Origin: Pseudomonadales bacterium
GTDB taxonomy: Bacteria; Pseudomonadota; Gammaproteobacteria; Pseudomonadales; UBA7239
DNA: 64,000 bases
Direction of reading: 5' to 3'
Assembly (NCBI GenBank): GCA_041395665.1
Contig: JAWLAB010000004.1
Coordinates: 124,001 to 188,000, forward strand
How positions within the stretch are numbered: position 1 is the stretch's first letter; each line of letters opens with the position of its first letter. The notes under the pieces are model-generated. The model was not told the origin of the DNA and ran no database searches. It saw only the letters and a program-made list of their open reading frames with translations. Made by a program: the position numbers and the translations under genes. Shown piece after piece: positions 34,413 to 43,410 of the stretch.

Positions 34413-34561
34413 GAGGAGTATCTGCCAGTAGCTCAAACAAAAAAGCCGCAAAAGCAGTGTATCGTACGTTAAGGCGATTACCGTGTGGTGCGACCCTCGA
34501 AAGCCTTAAAAACCCGCTACCTGGATTTAGCGCAAAGATGCTAGTTGTTCGCAATTGAGAT

Positions 34562-34580
34562 GATAATTATTATTGTTATC
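34562..34580 (+). promoter_or_regulatory. Fur box before the iron locus
   Basis: GATAATTATTATTGTTATC matches the 19-base Fur consensus at 15 positions, including all of both outer arms. It lies 38 bases upstream of the di-haem oxidoreductase start, so iron-replete Fur should repress the downstream genes. Confidence 0.78.
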
Positions 34581-34618
34581 TTGTCGTGCGATGTTCACTG
34601 ACCCTCTCAGGTATCCCG

Positions 34619-36019
34619 ATGCACACTTTTTCTCGCCCTGTTTTACTGGTCGCGCTCGCTTGGGTGTTGCCCCATTTTGCTGTCGCTGACCCTTTTCGCC
34701 CTGGTGGCGCAGCAACAGTGCTAGAAACAGGTCCTAATGCTTACTCTTTGCCTTCCGCCAATTTACCGCCTTCGCGCAAAGTAGATTTCAGTGTCGGCAA
34801 CAGCTTTTTTCGCAACCCGTGGGTGATGGCGCCGTCGTCCACCACTGCGCGCGATGGTCTGGGTCCACTGTTCAATACCAATGCCTGCCAGAATTGCCAT
34901 ATCAAAGACGGGCGCGGCCATCCGCCGGCTGTGGATGATGGCAATGCGGTGTCGATGCTGGTGCGTTTGTCGATTCCCGCGAAGAAAGGGCAGGAGCAAC
35001 AACTGTTGCTGGATGGCGTAATCCCTGACCCTGTTTACGGCGGTCAGTTGCAAGATATGGCTGTCCCTGGCCATCAGCCAGAAGGCAAAGTGCGCATTCA
35101 TTACGCCGATCATCCAGTGACCTTGGCGGACGGCACGGTAGTCACGCTGCGCAAACCCACCATAAAAATCAGCGATCTAGCCTACGGCGCAATGCACCCA
35201 CAGGTGATGTTGTCGGCGCGGGTTGCGCCGCCGATGATCGGCCTCGGTTTGTTGGAGGCGATTCCCGAAAAAGATTTGCTCGCTCATGAGGATCCGGACG
35301 ATAAAAACGCGGACGGTATTTCTGGTCGCGCCAATCGTGTGTGGGACAGCGAACAGCAAAAAACCGTGATGGGGCGTTTTGGCTGGAAAGCGGGCAAGTC
35401 AACATTAAATCAACAAGACGCCGGTGCGTTTGCGGGTGATATGGGCATCACTTCGCGTGTGAATGCGACGGATGATTGCACAAAAGCGCAATTGGCTTGT
35501 CAGCAGGCGGTTACGGGTAACGATGCAGAAGGCCATGAAGTCAGCAACAAAATTTTGGCACAAGTGTTGTTTTACTCGCGCAACCTCGCCGTGCCAGCGC
35601 GCCGCAATATGCAAGATCCTGCCGTACAGCGCGGTGAAAAATTATTTGCGCAGGCAGGGTGCCACAGTTGCCATGTGCCTTCATTTACCACGCGCAGCGA
35701 TGCGGCAGAGCCAGAGTTAGCGAATCAAACCATTTACCCGTACACCGATTTGTTGTTGCACGATATGGGCGAAGGTTTAGCGGATAAACGCCCCGAATAC
35801 ATCGCCACTGGCAACGAATGGCGTACGCCGCCGTTGTGGGGGCTGGGTCTCACGCAAACCGTCAACGGTCATACGCAATTTTTGCACGACGGTCGCGCGC
35901 GCAATGTGTTGGAAGCTATTTTGTGGCACGGCGGTGAAGCGGAAAAATCGGTGGATGCAGTGAAAAAAATGCCAGCCGCTGATCGCGATGCCTTGGTGAA
36001 ATTTGTGGAATCACTTTGA
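34619..36019 (+). CDS. Di-haem oxidoreductase (DUF1111, thiol-oxidoreductase-like)
   Basis: 466 aa exported c-type cytochrome. A signal peptide (MHTFSRPVLLVALAWVLPHFAVA) is followed by two haem-binding motifs, CQNCH in the N-terminal third and CHSCH in the C-terminal third. The family is related to MauG/cytochrome c peroxidases and is often iron-regulated beside imelysins. ATG 34619 is chosen because it begins the signal peptide. The stop overlaps the next start as TGATG. A periplasmic role in changing iron redox state is an inference from context. Confidence 0.88.
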   Translation: MHTFSRPVLLVALAWVLPHFAVADPFRPGGAATVLETGPNAYSLPSANLPPSRKVDFSVGNSFFRNPWVMAPSSTTARDGLGPLFNTNACQNCHIKDGRGHPPAVDDGNAVSMLVRLSIPAKKGQEQQLLLDGVIPDPVYGGQLQDMAVPGHQPEGKVRIHYADHPVTLADGTVVTLRKPTIKISDLAYGAMHPQVMLSARVAPPMIGLGLLEAIPEKDLLAHEDPDDKNADGISGRANRVWDSEQQKTVMGRFGWKAGKSTLNQQDAGAFAGDMGITSRVNATDDCTKAQLACQQAVTGNDAEGHEVSNKILAQVLFYSRNLAVPARRNMQDPAVQRGEKLFAQAGCHSCHVPSFTTRSDAAEPELANQTIYPYTDLLLHDMGEGLADKRPEYIATGNEWRTPPLWGLGLTQTVNGHTQFLHDGRARNVLEAILWHGGEAEKSVDAVKKMPAADRDALVKFVESL

Positions 36020-37089
36020 TGAAAACTGTCTTGATAAAATCGTCTCAAAAGAAATGGCTGTGTTTGAGTGCGTTTTTAATGGTGATGCCAGTGTGGGCGG
36101 ATAACCCAGAAACGCAAGTTTTGAATTATTTAGTGAAAGAAAAAGTGCTGCCTGCGCACAGCCATTGGCAACAAGCCAGTTCCGATTTTCAAAAGACTGT
36201 CGAAAGTTTCTGTAAGAAAAAAACTTCGCTCGCGGGCACGCAAGAGGCTTGGCGCAATGCACAACATGCTTGGGTGGCCTTGCAACCTTCCTTGGTGGAC
36301 ATCAATGCGCGCAACACCATCGGCATGCAAGCATCTTTTTGGCCTGATAAACGCAATCTCGTAGGCAAACAAACAGAAGCTGCATTGGCAAGCGGGCAGA
36401 CACTTTCGCTGGATACTTTGAAAGCAGGCAGCGTGGTGTTGCGCGGTTTAACCACCAGTGAATATCTGTTGTTTGATGCGCAACACAAAGCGGATGAATC
36501 TGCGCGTCGCGCATCGCTGTGCCCATTGTTGCAATTGAATACGACTTACCAGAGTGAGTTGTCTTCACAAATCGTTTCGTTGCTGAAGCAAGATAAAGTT
36601 GAAGAAAATTTAACGCAATTGCCCAATGCGCAATACGCCGACGCACACAGCGCGCTGACTGATTTGTTACGCACACATGTTACAGCGCTGGCAGTGACGA
36701 AGAAAAAAATGAGTGTGATCGCCAATCAAGGTGATGCCGCTGCGGTGCAGTTGTTTCAAGCGGAAGCGTGGCGCGCGGGCGATACACTGAATAGCCTGCA
36801 AGCGAGTATCGTTGCCAGTCGTGCGCAATGGGATGGCAAAGGTTGGCGCAGTTTGCTTGTCGAGCGCAATGCAGAATTGGCCAATCGTGTTGATGCTGCT
36901 TACGCGGCCTTGCTGCAAAAACTTTCCGCGCAAAAGACCAAGCTGGAAACGCTGTTGAGCACAGCTGAAGGCCGTCAACAAGTGGATGCGCTGTACGCGG
37001 ATCTCAACACGCTGCATCTTTTGTATGAAAAAGAAGTGGCGAAAGCACTCGGCATACATCTCGGTTTTAATGGCACAGACGGTGATTGA
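36019..37089 (+). CDS. Imelysin family protein (first copy)
   Basis: 356 aa with an N-terminal signal peptide (cleavage near VWA-DN). The helical imelysin/EfeO-like fold is recognisable from the order of conserved segments, for example FWPDKRNLVGKQ and TTSEYLLFD. The metal motif GxHxxE of the family is not intact: the equivalent position reads GLTTSEYLLF, with Thr in place of His. The start overlaps the upstream stop, so the genes are coupled. A role in periplasmic iron uptake is inferred from neighbours. Confidence 0.82.
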   Translation: MKTVLIKSSQKKWLCLSAFLMVMPVWADNPETQVLNYLVKEKVLPAHSHWQQASSDFQKTVESFCKKKTSLAGTQEAWRNAQHAWVALQPSLVDINARNTIGMQASFWPDKRNLVGKQTEAALASGQTLSLDTLKAGSVVLRGLTTSEYLLFDAQHKADESARRASLCPLLQLNTTYQSELSSQIVSLLKQDKVEENLTQLPNAQYADAHSALTDLLRTHVTALAVTKKKMSVIANQGDAAAVQLFQAEAWRAGDTLNSLQASIVASRAQWDGKGWRSLLVERNAELANRVDAAYAALLQKLSAQKTKLETLLSTAEGRQQVDALYADLNTLHLLYEKEVAKALGIHLGFNGTDGD

Positions 37090-38218
37090 TTTTTCGTGCA
37101 CACGGCGGCAATTGTTGCAGTGGACTGCCGCTGCAACTGCACTTAGCGCTGTACCCTTACACGCTAACGCTGCGCGGCAATCGTGTTTATTGTCCGCGCG
37201 TTCCGATGCAGAAGGGCGACACTTTTGTGTTGGCTACCATTTCGATGGCAGCGCGCAATTCACCACGCTAGTGCCGCAGCGCTGTCACGATATTGCACCG
37301 CATCCTTTTTTGCCTCGCGTTGCTTTCGTGGCACGCAGACCTGGCACGCAAGTTTATTTATTGGATAGTCGTGACGGCCGCATCGTCGCTACGCTCAACG
37401 CGCGCACGAATCGCCATTTTTATGGTCACGGTTTATTTGATGCCGCAGGTGAGCGTTTGTATTTGGTGGAAAACGATACGCGCGAACCGGGGCGCGGCGT
37501 GATGGGTGTTTATCGTTTGCAAAACGACGCGTTTGTTTTTGAGCGTGAATTTGCCACGCACGGTATCGAGCCGCATCAATTTGTTTGGCTGCCGGATCAC
37601 AGCGGTTTTGCAATTGCCAATGGCGGTGTGCGCACCGAGGCGAACAGTCGTGAAGCGATGAGCGATGTGGTGGAGTCGAGCTTAACGGTGGTGAATCTCG
37701 ACGGCAGTTTGCGCAGTCGCGATACGCTGGCCGATGCGCGCAGCAGTATCCGCCATGTAGCTGTCGCCCATGACGGCACGCTGGTTGTCGGGCAGCAGTA
37801 TGTATTTGAGCAGGGCAATACGCTGGAAGATGGGTTTGAACCGGCGCACGGCGGTTCGCTGATCGCTATCAAGCGCCCGCAACAATCCTTGCAGTTGTTT
37901 CCGCTGGCTGCCGCGCAAATGCAGGGCGTGAATTACTACAGCGCCAGCATCACGATTCATAACGAGCTGCGTTGGCTCGCCGCTTCTGCGCCGCGCGGTG
38001 GTCGCTTGCAAGTGTGGCATCTCGATAGCGCCGTTAATTTACTCGATGATTTTTTGCCGGATTGCGCGGGTATCGCCGCTGTACCCGATGGTTTTGTCGC
38101 CAGTTCCGGTCAGCAGGCTTGTTTTCGTGTGTTGCATCAAGGTGAAGGCGTGGCGTTACAGCGCCTGCCTCTGCCCGCCGGTGGTTGGGATAACCACCTC
38201 GTTTTTTCGCCCGCGTAA
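37070..38218 (+). CDS. DUF1513 protein with a Tat-type signal
   Basis: 382 aa. The N-terminus has CTRRQLLQWTAAATALSAV, a twin-arginine signal followed by a hydrophobic stretch and ANA, so the protein is probably exported folded. The body has repeated strand-rich segments (GHGLFDAAGERLYLVEND; IRHVAVAHDGTLVVGQQ) expected of a beta-propeller. ATG 37070 overlaps the imelysin end by 20 bases; GTG 37082 is an alternative. DUF1513 genes often accompany imelysins, and function is unknown. Confidence 0.82.
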   Translation: MAQTVIDFSCTRRQLLQWTAAATALSAVPLHANAARQSCLLSARSDAEGRHFCVGYHFDGSAQFTTLVPQRCHDIAPHPFLPRVAFVARRPGTQVYLLDSRDGRIVATLNARTNRHFYGHGLFDAAGERLYLVENDTREPGRGVMGVYRLQNDAFVFEREFATHGIEPHQFVWLPDHSGFAIANGGVRTEANSREAMSDVVESSLTVVNLDGSLRSRDTLADARSSIRHVAVAHDGTLVVGQQYVFEQGNTLEDGFEPAHGGSLIAIKRPQQSLQLFPLAAAQMQGVNYYSASITIHNELRWLAASAPRGGRLQVWHLDSAVNLLDDFLPDCAGIAAVPDGFVASSGQQACFRVLHQGEGVALQRLPLPAGGWDNHLVFSPA

Positions 38219-38255
38219 TTTTTTTCAACATTTTTTCTCAACCGAGGAGATCGCC

Positions 38256-39311
38256 ATGAATTTTTCTCTGCCATTGCATCGTGCTGCACTTATGGCTGCT
38301 GTGTGTTTGCTCGCCGCTTGCGGTAAACAGGAAGCGACAACGGCTGCTGCACCAGAAGCGGTGAAAGCTGCGCCAGAAATTGTTGTTTACTCCACGCGCA
38401 ACGAGCAGTTGATCAAACCGGTTTTTGATACTTACACCGCACAAACGGGCGTAAAAATTAATTTTGTTACCGATAAAGAAGGCCCGTTGTTGGAACGCCT
38501 GAAAAATGAAGGCGCGAATACAGCGGCGGATATATTGCTGACGGTAGATGTCGGCACTTTGTGGCAAGCGACGCAGATGCATTTATTGCAGCCAGTGGAA
38601 TCTGCCGCGTTGCAAAAAAATGTCGCAGAGCATTTGCGTGATCCGGGCAAACAGTGGTTCGGTCTTTCCGCGCGTGCGCGCAGTATTTTCTACAACCCAA
38701 CACTGGTGAAGCCGGAAGAGTTGTCGACTTATCAAGCATTGGCGGATGAAAAATGGGCGGGGAAACTTTGCTTGCGCACTTCGAAAAAAGTCTACAACCA
38801 ATCGTTAGTGGCGATGTTGATTGCTGCTAACGGCGAAGAAGCAGCTGAAAAAATGGTGCGCGGTTGGGTGGATAACTTGGCGGTGCCGCCGTTTCCTGAT
38901 GACACAAAAATGCTGGAAGCCATTGCCGCCGGTCAGTGCGCAGTGGGCATCGCCAACACTTATTACTTCGGTCGTTTGCAGCGCGATCAACCCGATATTG
39001 CCGTACGCGTGTTTTGGCCGAATCAAGGCGAAGGACAGGACGGCGTGCATATCAACATCGCCGGTGGTGGTGTGACGGCGCACGCAAAACACCGCGACGA
39101 AGCGGTGAAATTGCTGGAGTGGATGTCATCCCCGCAAGCGCAAAATCTGTTCGCCGACAGCAACATGGAATACCCCGTGAACTGGAGCGTGAAGCCTGCG
39201 CCTGCGGTGTCGGCGTGGGGCGATTTCCGCCCGAGTGCTATCAACATCAGCAAGGCGGGTGAGCTGCAAGCGCAGGCGGTGCAGTTGATGGATCGCGCCG
39301 GTTATCAGTAA
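38256..39311 (+). CDS. fbpA: Ferric-iron ABC transporter substrate-binding lipoprotein
   Basis: 351 aa, FbpA/AfuA family. A lipobox (LLAACGKQEA, Cys at residue 20) makes it a lipoprotein, whereas most Gram-negative FbpA proteins are free in the periplasm. The iron-binding tyrosine pair is visible in GIANTYYFGRL. GAGGAGA lies just before ATG 38256; the frame is open further upstream inside the DUF1513 gene but without this site. It delivers iron to the permease and ATPase downstream. Confidence 0.92.
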   Translation: MNFSLPLHRAALMAAVCLLAACGKQEATTAAAPEAVKAAPEIVVYSTRNEQLIKPVFDTYTAQTGVKINFVTDKEGPLLERLKNEGANTAADILLTVDVGTLWQATQMHLLQPVESAALQKNVAEHLRDPGKQWFGLSARARSIFYNPTLVKPEELSTYQALADEKWAGKLCLRTSKKVYNQSLVAMLIAANGEEAAEKMVRGWVDNLAVPPFPDDTKMLEAIAAGQCAVGIANTYYFGRLQRDQPDIAVRVFWPNQGEGQDGVHINIAGGGVTAHAKHRDEAVKLLEWMSSPQAQNLFADSNMEYPVNWSVKPAPAVSAWGDFRPSAINISKAGELQAQAVQLMDRAGYQ

Positions 39312-39340
39312 TTTGTGTGCAGAGCTAACGAGCTAAGTTG

Positions 39341-40918
39341 ATGGGATTGCGCTTCGCGTTATGGAGCATCGCGGCCTTGGCGATACTGCCACTGCTGGTG
39401 GTGCTGTCGTCGCTGGCGCAACCGGACACCGAAATTTGGCGGCACCTCGCCACTTATGTGCTGCCGCGCGTGCTGCTCAATACGCTGCTGTTGTGCAGCG
39501 GGGTGCTGCTCGGTGTGTTGCTACTGGGCGTTTCGCTGGCGTGGTTGGTCACGCAGTATCGCTTTCCGGGCAGCCGCGCCTTCAGTTGGCTGTTGATGCT
39601 GCCGCTGGCCGTGCCTGCCTATGTGATGGCGTTCGTGCAAGTCGGTTTTCTCGATTTCACCGGCCCCGTGCAAGCCATATTGCGCACTGTTTTTGGCGAT
39701 GGTCTGCGCCTGCCGCCGGTGCGCAGTTTAGGCGGTGCGGTGTTGGTGCTGTCGCTCAGTTTTTATCCCTATGTGTATTTGCTGGCGCGCAACGCCTTTG
39801 CTAGCCAAGGTAGCCGCGCGTTGGAAGTCGGGCAGTCTTTGGGCTTGTCGCCTTGGCAATCGCTGTGGCGTGTGGTGCTGCCGCTGGCGCGTCCGTGGCT
39901 GGCGGCGGGTTGTCTGTTGGCAGTGATGGAGACGCTGGCGGATTTCGGGGCGGTCTATATTCTGGGGGTCGATACATTTACCACGGCGATCTACAAAGCG
40001 TGGTTTTCTTTGTTTTCCCTACCGGCAGCTTCGCAACTGGCTTCGCTGTTGATCTTGCTGGCGCTGTTGTTGATGGCGGTTGAGCAGTGGCAGCGCGGCG
40101 CGCGGCGCTATACACCGGCGGGGCAGTCGGCTGCGCCGCGCGCGCTGAGTGGCTGGCACAAAATCGCTGCGACAGGGTTTTGTACAGCGGTGTTGCTGTC
40201 GGCATTTGTGATTCCGCTGCTGCAATTGCTGTGGTGGGTGGTGCAGCGCGGCTGGGCCGATTTCGATGCGCGCTACGCTGGTTTTGTCTGGCACTCGCTG
40301 TATTTAGCCAGTTTGGCAGCGCTGTTGGTGGTGGCGCTGGCCTTGGTGCTCGCCTACGCGCGGCATCACTTGGCGGATCGCAGCACGCAGCTCGCGGTAC
40401 AAATGGCTTCGGTGGGCTACGCCATCCCAGGCGCGGTGTTGGCGGTCGGCATGTTTATCCCCGTGGCGTGGCTCGATAATCAACTGATCGAGCTACTGGG
40501 CTTGCCAACGAACGCGCTGCTGAAAGGCTCGGTGATCGTGTTATTGCTGGCGCTGGCCTGCCGGTTTTTGTCGGTGGGTTTGTCGCCCATCACCAGTGGT
40601 TTTCAACGCATCACCCATTCGCAAGTGTTGGCGGCGCGTTCGCTCGGCGTACGCGGTTGGGCGCTGTTGCGCAGGCTGTATCTGCCACTGTTGCGCGGCG
40701 GTTTAACCACCAGTGTGTTGATGGTGTTGATCGATGTTTTAAAAGAAATGCCGATCACCTTGATGATGCGTCCTTTTGGTTGGGACACGCTGGCCATCCG
40801 TATTTTTGAGATGACTTCCGAGGGCGAGTGGCAGCGTGCGGCGCTGCCTGCCGTCATGTTGGTGCTGGCGGGGTTGTTGCCGGTGGTGATACTGATTCGT
40901 GCAGGAGAGCAGCGCTGA
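39341..40918 (+). CDS. fbpB: Ferric-iron ABC transporter permease
   Basis: 525 aa inner-membrane protein made of two similar halves with about twelve membrane segments. EAA-type loops that contact the ATPase appear in each half (ALEVGQSLGLSPWQSLWRVV and AARSLGVRGWALLRRLYLPL). ATG 39341 is preferred over the TTG three bases earlier. It stops one base before the ATPase start. Confidence 0.93.
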   Translation: MGLRFALWSIAALAILPLLVVLSSLAQPDTEIWRHLATYVLPRVLLNTLLLCSGVLLGVLLLGVSLAWLVTQYRFPGSRAFSWLLMLPLAVPAYVMAFVQVGFLDFTGPVQAILRTVFGDGLRLPPVRSLGGAVLVLSLSFYPYVYLLARNAFASQGSRALEVGQSLGLSPWQSLWRVVLPLARPWLAAGCLLAVMETLADFGAVYILGVDTFTTAIYKAWFSLFSLPAASQLASLLILLALLLMAVEQWQRGARRYTPAGQSAAPRALSGWHKIAATGFCTAVLLSAFVIPLLQLLWWVVQRGWADFDARYAGFVWHSLYLASLAALLVVALALVLAYARHHLADRSTQLAVQMASVGYAIPGAVLAVGMFIPVAWLDNQLIELLGLPTNALLKGSVIVLLLALACRFLSVGLSPITSGFQRITHSQVLAARSLGVRGWALLRRLYLPLLRGGLTTSVLMVLIDVLKEMPITLMMRPFGWDTLAIRIFEMTSEGEWQRAALPAVMLVLAGLLPVVILIRAGEQR

Positions 40919-40919
40919 G

Positions 40920-41978
40920 ATGAACGCGGAACAAAAAATGTGGCTGGAAATCCAGCAGGCGACGGTCTGTTACGGCGCACAAGCTGTACTGCGCGATGTG
41001 TCGCTGTCACTGGTGGCAGGGGAAATCGGCTGTTTGTTGGGCGGCTCCGGCACAGGTAAATCCACCCTGCTGCGAGCTGTTGCCGGTTTTGAACCCTTGG
41101 CGAGTGGCAGCATCGTGCTGGCGGGGCGGCAGCTGTCTGGCACTGGCATCAATGTACCAGCGCATCAGCGCGGCGTTGGCATGGTGTTTCAGGATCACGC
41201 CTTGTTTCCGCATCTCAATGTGGCCGACAACATCGCCTTCGGTTTGCACGCCTTATCGAAAACACAACGCGAGCAGCGCGTCGAAGAACTGTTGGCGATG
41301 ATTGCATTGAGCGATTGCGCGCGCCGTTTCCCGCATGAGTTGTCCGGTGGCCAACAGCAGCGTATCGCCTTGGCTCGTGCACTCGCGCCGCAGCCGTCGT
41401 TGGTGTTGCTCGATGAACCTTTCGCCAGTCTCGACACCGAATTGCGTCAACGCTTGGCGATGGATGTGCGCGCACTGCTCAAGCGCAGCAAGACGGCGGC
41501 ATTGTTGGTGACGCACGATCAGCAGGAAGCTTTTGCTATGGCGGATCGTGTCGGCCTGCTGGCCGATGGTGCGCTGCAACAGTGGGCCACGCCCTATGCG
41601 CTGTACCATGAGCCAGTCAATCGTACGGTGGCAGATTTTGTCGGCGAAGGTGTGTTTTTACCGGCAGCCTTGCTCAGTGAGCGCTGCTTACAATTGTCTT
41701 TGGGTGAGTTCTGCCGCCTACACGATTTGCCGATAGCCAGTTGTGGCAAGTTGGATGTGCTGGTACGGCCTGATGATGTGATGCATGACGATGCCAGCCC
41801 TGTGCAAGCGCGCGTATTGGCCAAGCAATTTCGCGGTGCAGATTTTCTCTACACCCTGCAACTAAAGGATGGCGCTGAAGTATTGTCGCTGGTGCCTAGT
41901 CACCACGATCACGCCATCGGCGAAGCAATAGGTATTCGTGTGGAGTTGGATCACCTGATTGCGTTTCCGGCGCGGTAG
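40920..41978 (+). CDS. fbpC: Ferric-iron ABC transporter ATP-binding protein
   Basis: 352 aa. Walker A is GGSGTGKST, the ABC signature is LSGGQQQR, Walker B is LVLLDEPFAS, and the H-loop is LVTHDQQEA. A C-terminal regulatory domain follows (about residues 240-350, TOBE-like). ATG 40920 lies one base after the permease stop, with AGGAG upstream. It powers FbpAB. Confidence 0.94.
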   Translation: MNAEQKMWLEIQQATVCYGAQAVLRDVSLSLVAGEIGCLLGGSGTGKSTLLRAVAGFEPLASGSIVLAGRQLSGTGINVPAHQRGVGMVFQDHALFPHLNVADNIAFGLHALSKTQREQRVEELLAMIALSDCARRFPHELSGGQQQRIALARALAPQPSLVLLDEPFASLDTELRQRLAMDVRALLKRSKTAALLVTHDQQEAFAMADRVGLLADGALQQWATPYALYHEPVNRTVADFVGEGVFLPAALLSERCLQLSLGEFCRLHDLPIASCGKLDVLVRPDDVMHDDASPVQARVLAKQFRGADFLYTLQLKDGAEVLSLVPSHHDHAIGEAIGIRVELDHLIAFPAR

Positions 41979-42011
41979 TGTTCATGCACAGCGGCGCTTA
42001 CACCCACAAAT

Positions 42012-42030
42012 AAAAACCATTATCATTTAC
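42012..42030 (+). promoter_or_regulatory. Possible second Fur box
   Basis: AAAAACCATTATCATTTAC contains the half-site ATTATCA and matches 12 of 19 consensus positions. It lies 24 bases before the second imelysin, in the first real gap after fbpC, so this gene may have its own iron-controlled promoter. Confidence 0.4.
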
Positions 42031-42054
42031 AAGTTCATTTTCCTAGGAGGTTTT

Positions 42055-43395
42055 ATGCAAGTTTTACGGCGTGGTTTTCCAGTGTTGGCGGTCAGTGCTC
42101 TGTCTTTGGGTCTGGCTTTGAGTGGTTGTGGCAAACAAGAGGCGGCGAAGCCTGCAGAAGCGCCTACTCCAGCAGCGTCCGCACCTGCACCTGTTCAAGC
42201 GCCAGTAGCACAAACAGTCACGGCGGAAGCTGTCATCGCGCATTACGGCGACATCGCACAGGCTGTTTTTAGCGACGCGCTGAAAGCGGCAGAAGCCTTG
42301 CAACAAGCGAGCGACAAACTGATCGCCGAGCCGACTGCTGCGAACTTGGAAGCGGCGCGTCAAGCGTGGTTTGCAGCGCGCGTGCCTTACATGCAGAGCG
42401 AAGTGTTTCGTTTTGGCAACAGCGTGGTGGATGACTGGGAAGGCCAGCTCAACGCGTGGCCACTGGACGAAGGTTTGATCGACTATGTTTCGCAAGATTA
42501 CCAAGCGGCACTGGGCAATCCGGGTGCATCGGCCAATATCATCGCCAACACTTCTTTGAAAGTGGGTGAGAAAACGCTGGATCTCACCACCATCACGCCG
42601 GAATTGCTGGCGAGCTTGAACGAGTTGGGCGGCAGCGAAGCGAATGTCGCCACCGGCTATCACGCCATCGAGTTCTTGTTGTGGGGTCAGGATTTGCACG
42701 GCACAGCAGCCGGTGCGGGTGAACGACCAGCCACCGATTATGTACAGGGTGAAGGCTGCACTGGCGGCAACTGTGATCGCCGCGCACAATTCTTGAAAGC
42801 CGCTTCTGCGCTGTTGGTAAAAGATTTGCAGGATATGGTCGCGCAGTGGCAGCCGAACGCCGACAACTACCGCGCGCAATTGCAAAAAGAAACGGGCGAG
42901 CAGGGCTTGCGCAAAATGCTGTTCGGTATGGGCAGCTTGTCGCTGGGCGAACTGGCTGGTGAGCGCATGAAAGTGGCGCTGGAAGCCAACTCCACCGAAG
43001 ACGAACACGATTGCTTTAGCGATAACACCCACAACTCGCATTTCTACGATGCCAAAGGTATTCGCAATATCTACCTCGGCGAATACAAACGCACCGACGG
43101 CAGCGTGTTGAGCGGTCCTAGCTTGTCTGCGCTTGTGAAAGCCAAAGACGCAGCGATTGATACTGATCTGCAAGCGAAACTGGCAGCGACTGAACAGGCC
43201 ATGCAAGTGTTGGTGGATAGCGCAGCGCAAGGGCAGCATTTTGACCAGCTGATCGCTGCTGACAATGCTGCGGGTAACGAGAAAGTGAAAGCTGCGATTG
43301 CTGCTTTGGTGGCTCAAACCACTGCGATTGAATCCGCTGCAAAAGCTCTAGGTATCAGCGAATTAAATCCGGATACTGCGGATCACAAATTTTAA
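42055..43395 (+). CDS. Imelysin family lipoprotein (second copy, IrpA-like)
   Basis: 446 aa. TAGGAGG precedes ATG 42055. The lipobox LSGCGKQEA puts the lipidated Cys near residue 22; a Pro/Ala linker follows. The metal motif GxHxxE is intact in GYHAIEFLLWGQD. Repeated helical segments match the double four-helix-bundle fold of imelysins. IrpA-type proteins are iron-regulated and needed for growth under iron limitation in some bacteria; the exact reaction is unsettled. It is the only imelysin here with the full metal motif. Confidence 0.88.
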   Translation: MQVLRRGFPVLAVSALSLGLALSGCGKQEAAKPAEAPTPAASAPAPVQAPVAQTVTAEAVIAHYGDIAQAVFSDALKAAEALQQASDKLIAEPTAANLEAARQAWFAARVPYMQSEVFRFGNSVVDDWEGQLNAWPLDEGLIDYVSQDYQAALGNPGASANIIANTSLKVGEKTLDLTTITPELLASLNELGGSEANVATGYHAIEFLLWGQDLHGTAAGAGERPATDYVQGEGCTGGNCDRRAQFLKAASALLVKDLQDMVAQWQPNADNYRAQLQKETGEQGLRKMLFGMGSLSLGELAGERMKVALEANSTEDEHDCFSDNTHNSHFYDAKGIRNIYLGEYKRTDGSVLSGPSLSALVKAKDAAIDTDLQAKLAATEQAMQVLVDSAAQGQHFDQLIAADNAAGNEKVKAAIAALVAQTTAIESAAKALGISELNPDTADHKF

Positions 43396-43410
43396 TCAAG
43401 GCTTTCATTT

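Noticed and set aside
42064..43317. 417-codon minus-strand open frame opposite the second imelysin
   Set aside because: Low-complexity shadow of a clearly real gene with signal peptide, ribosome site and metal motif on the plus strand.
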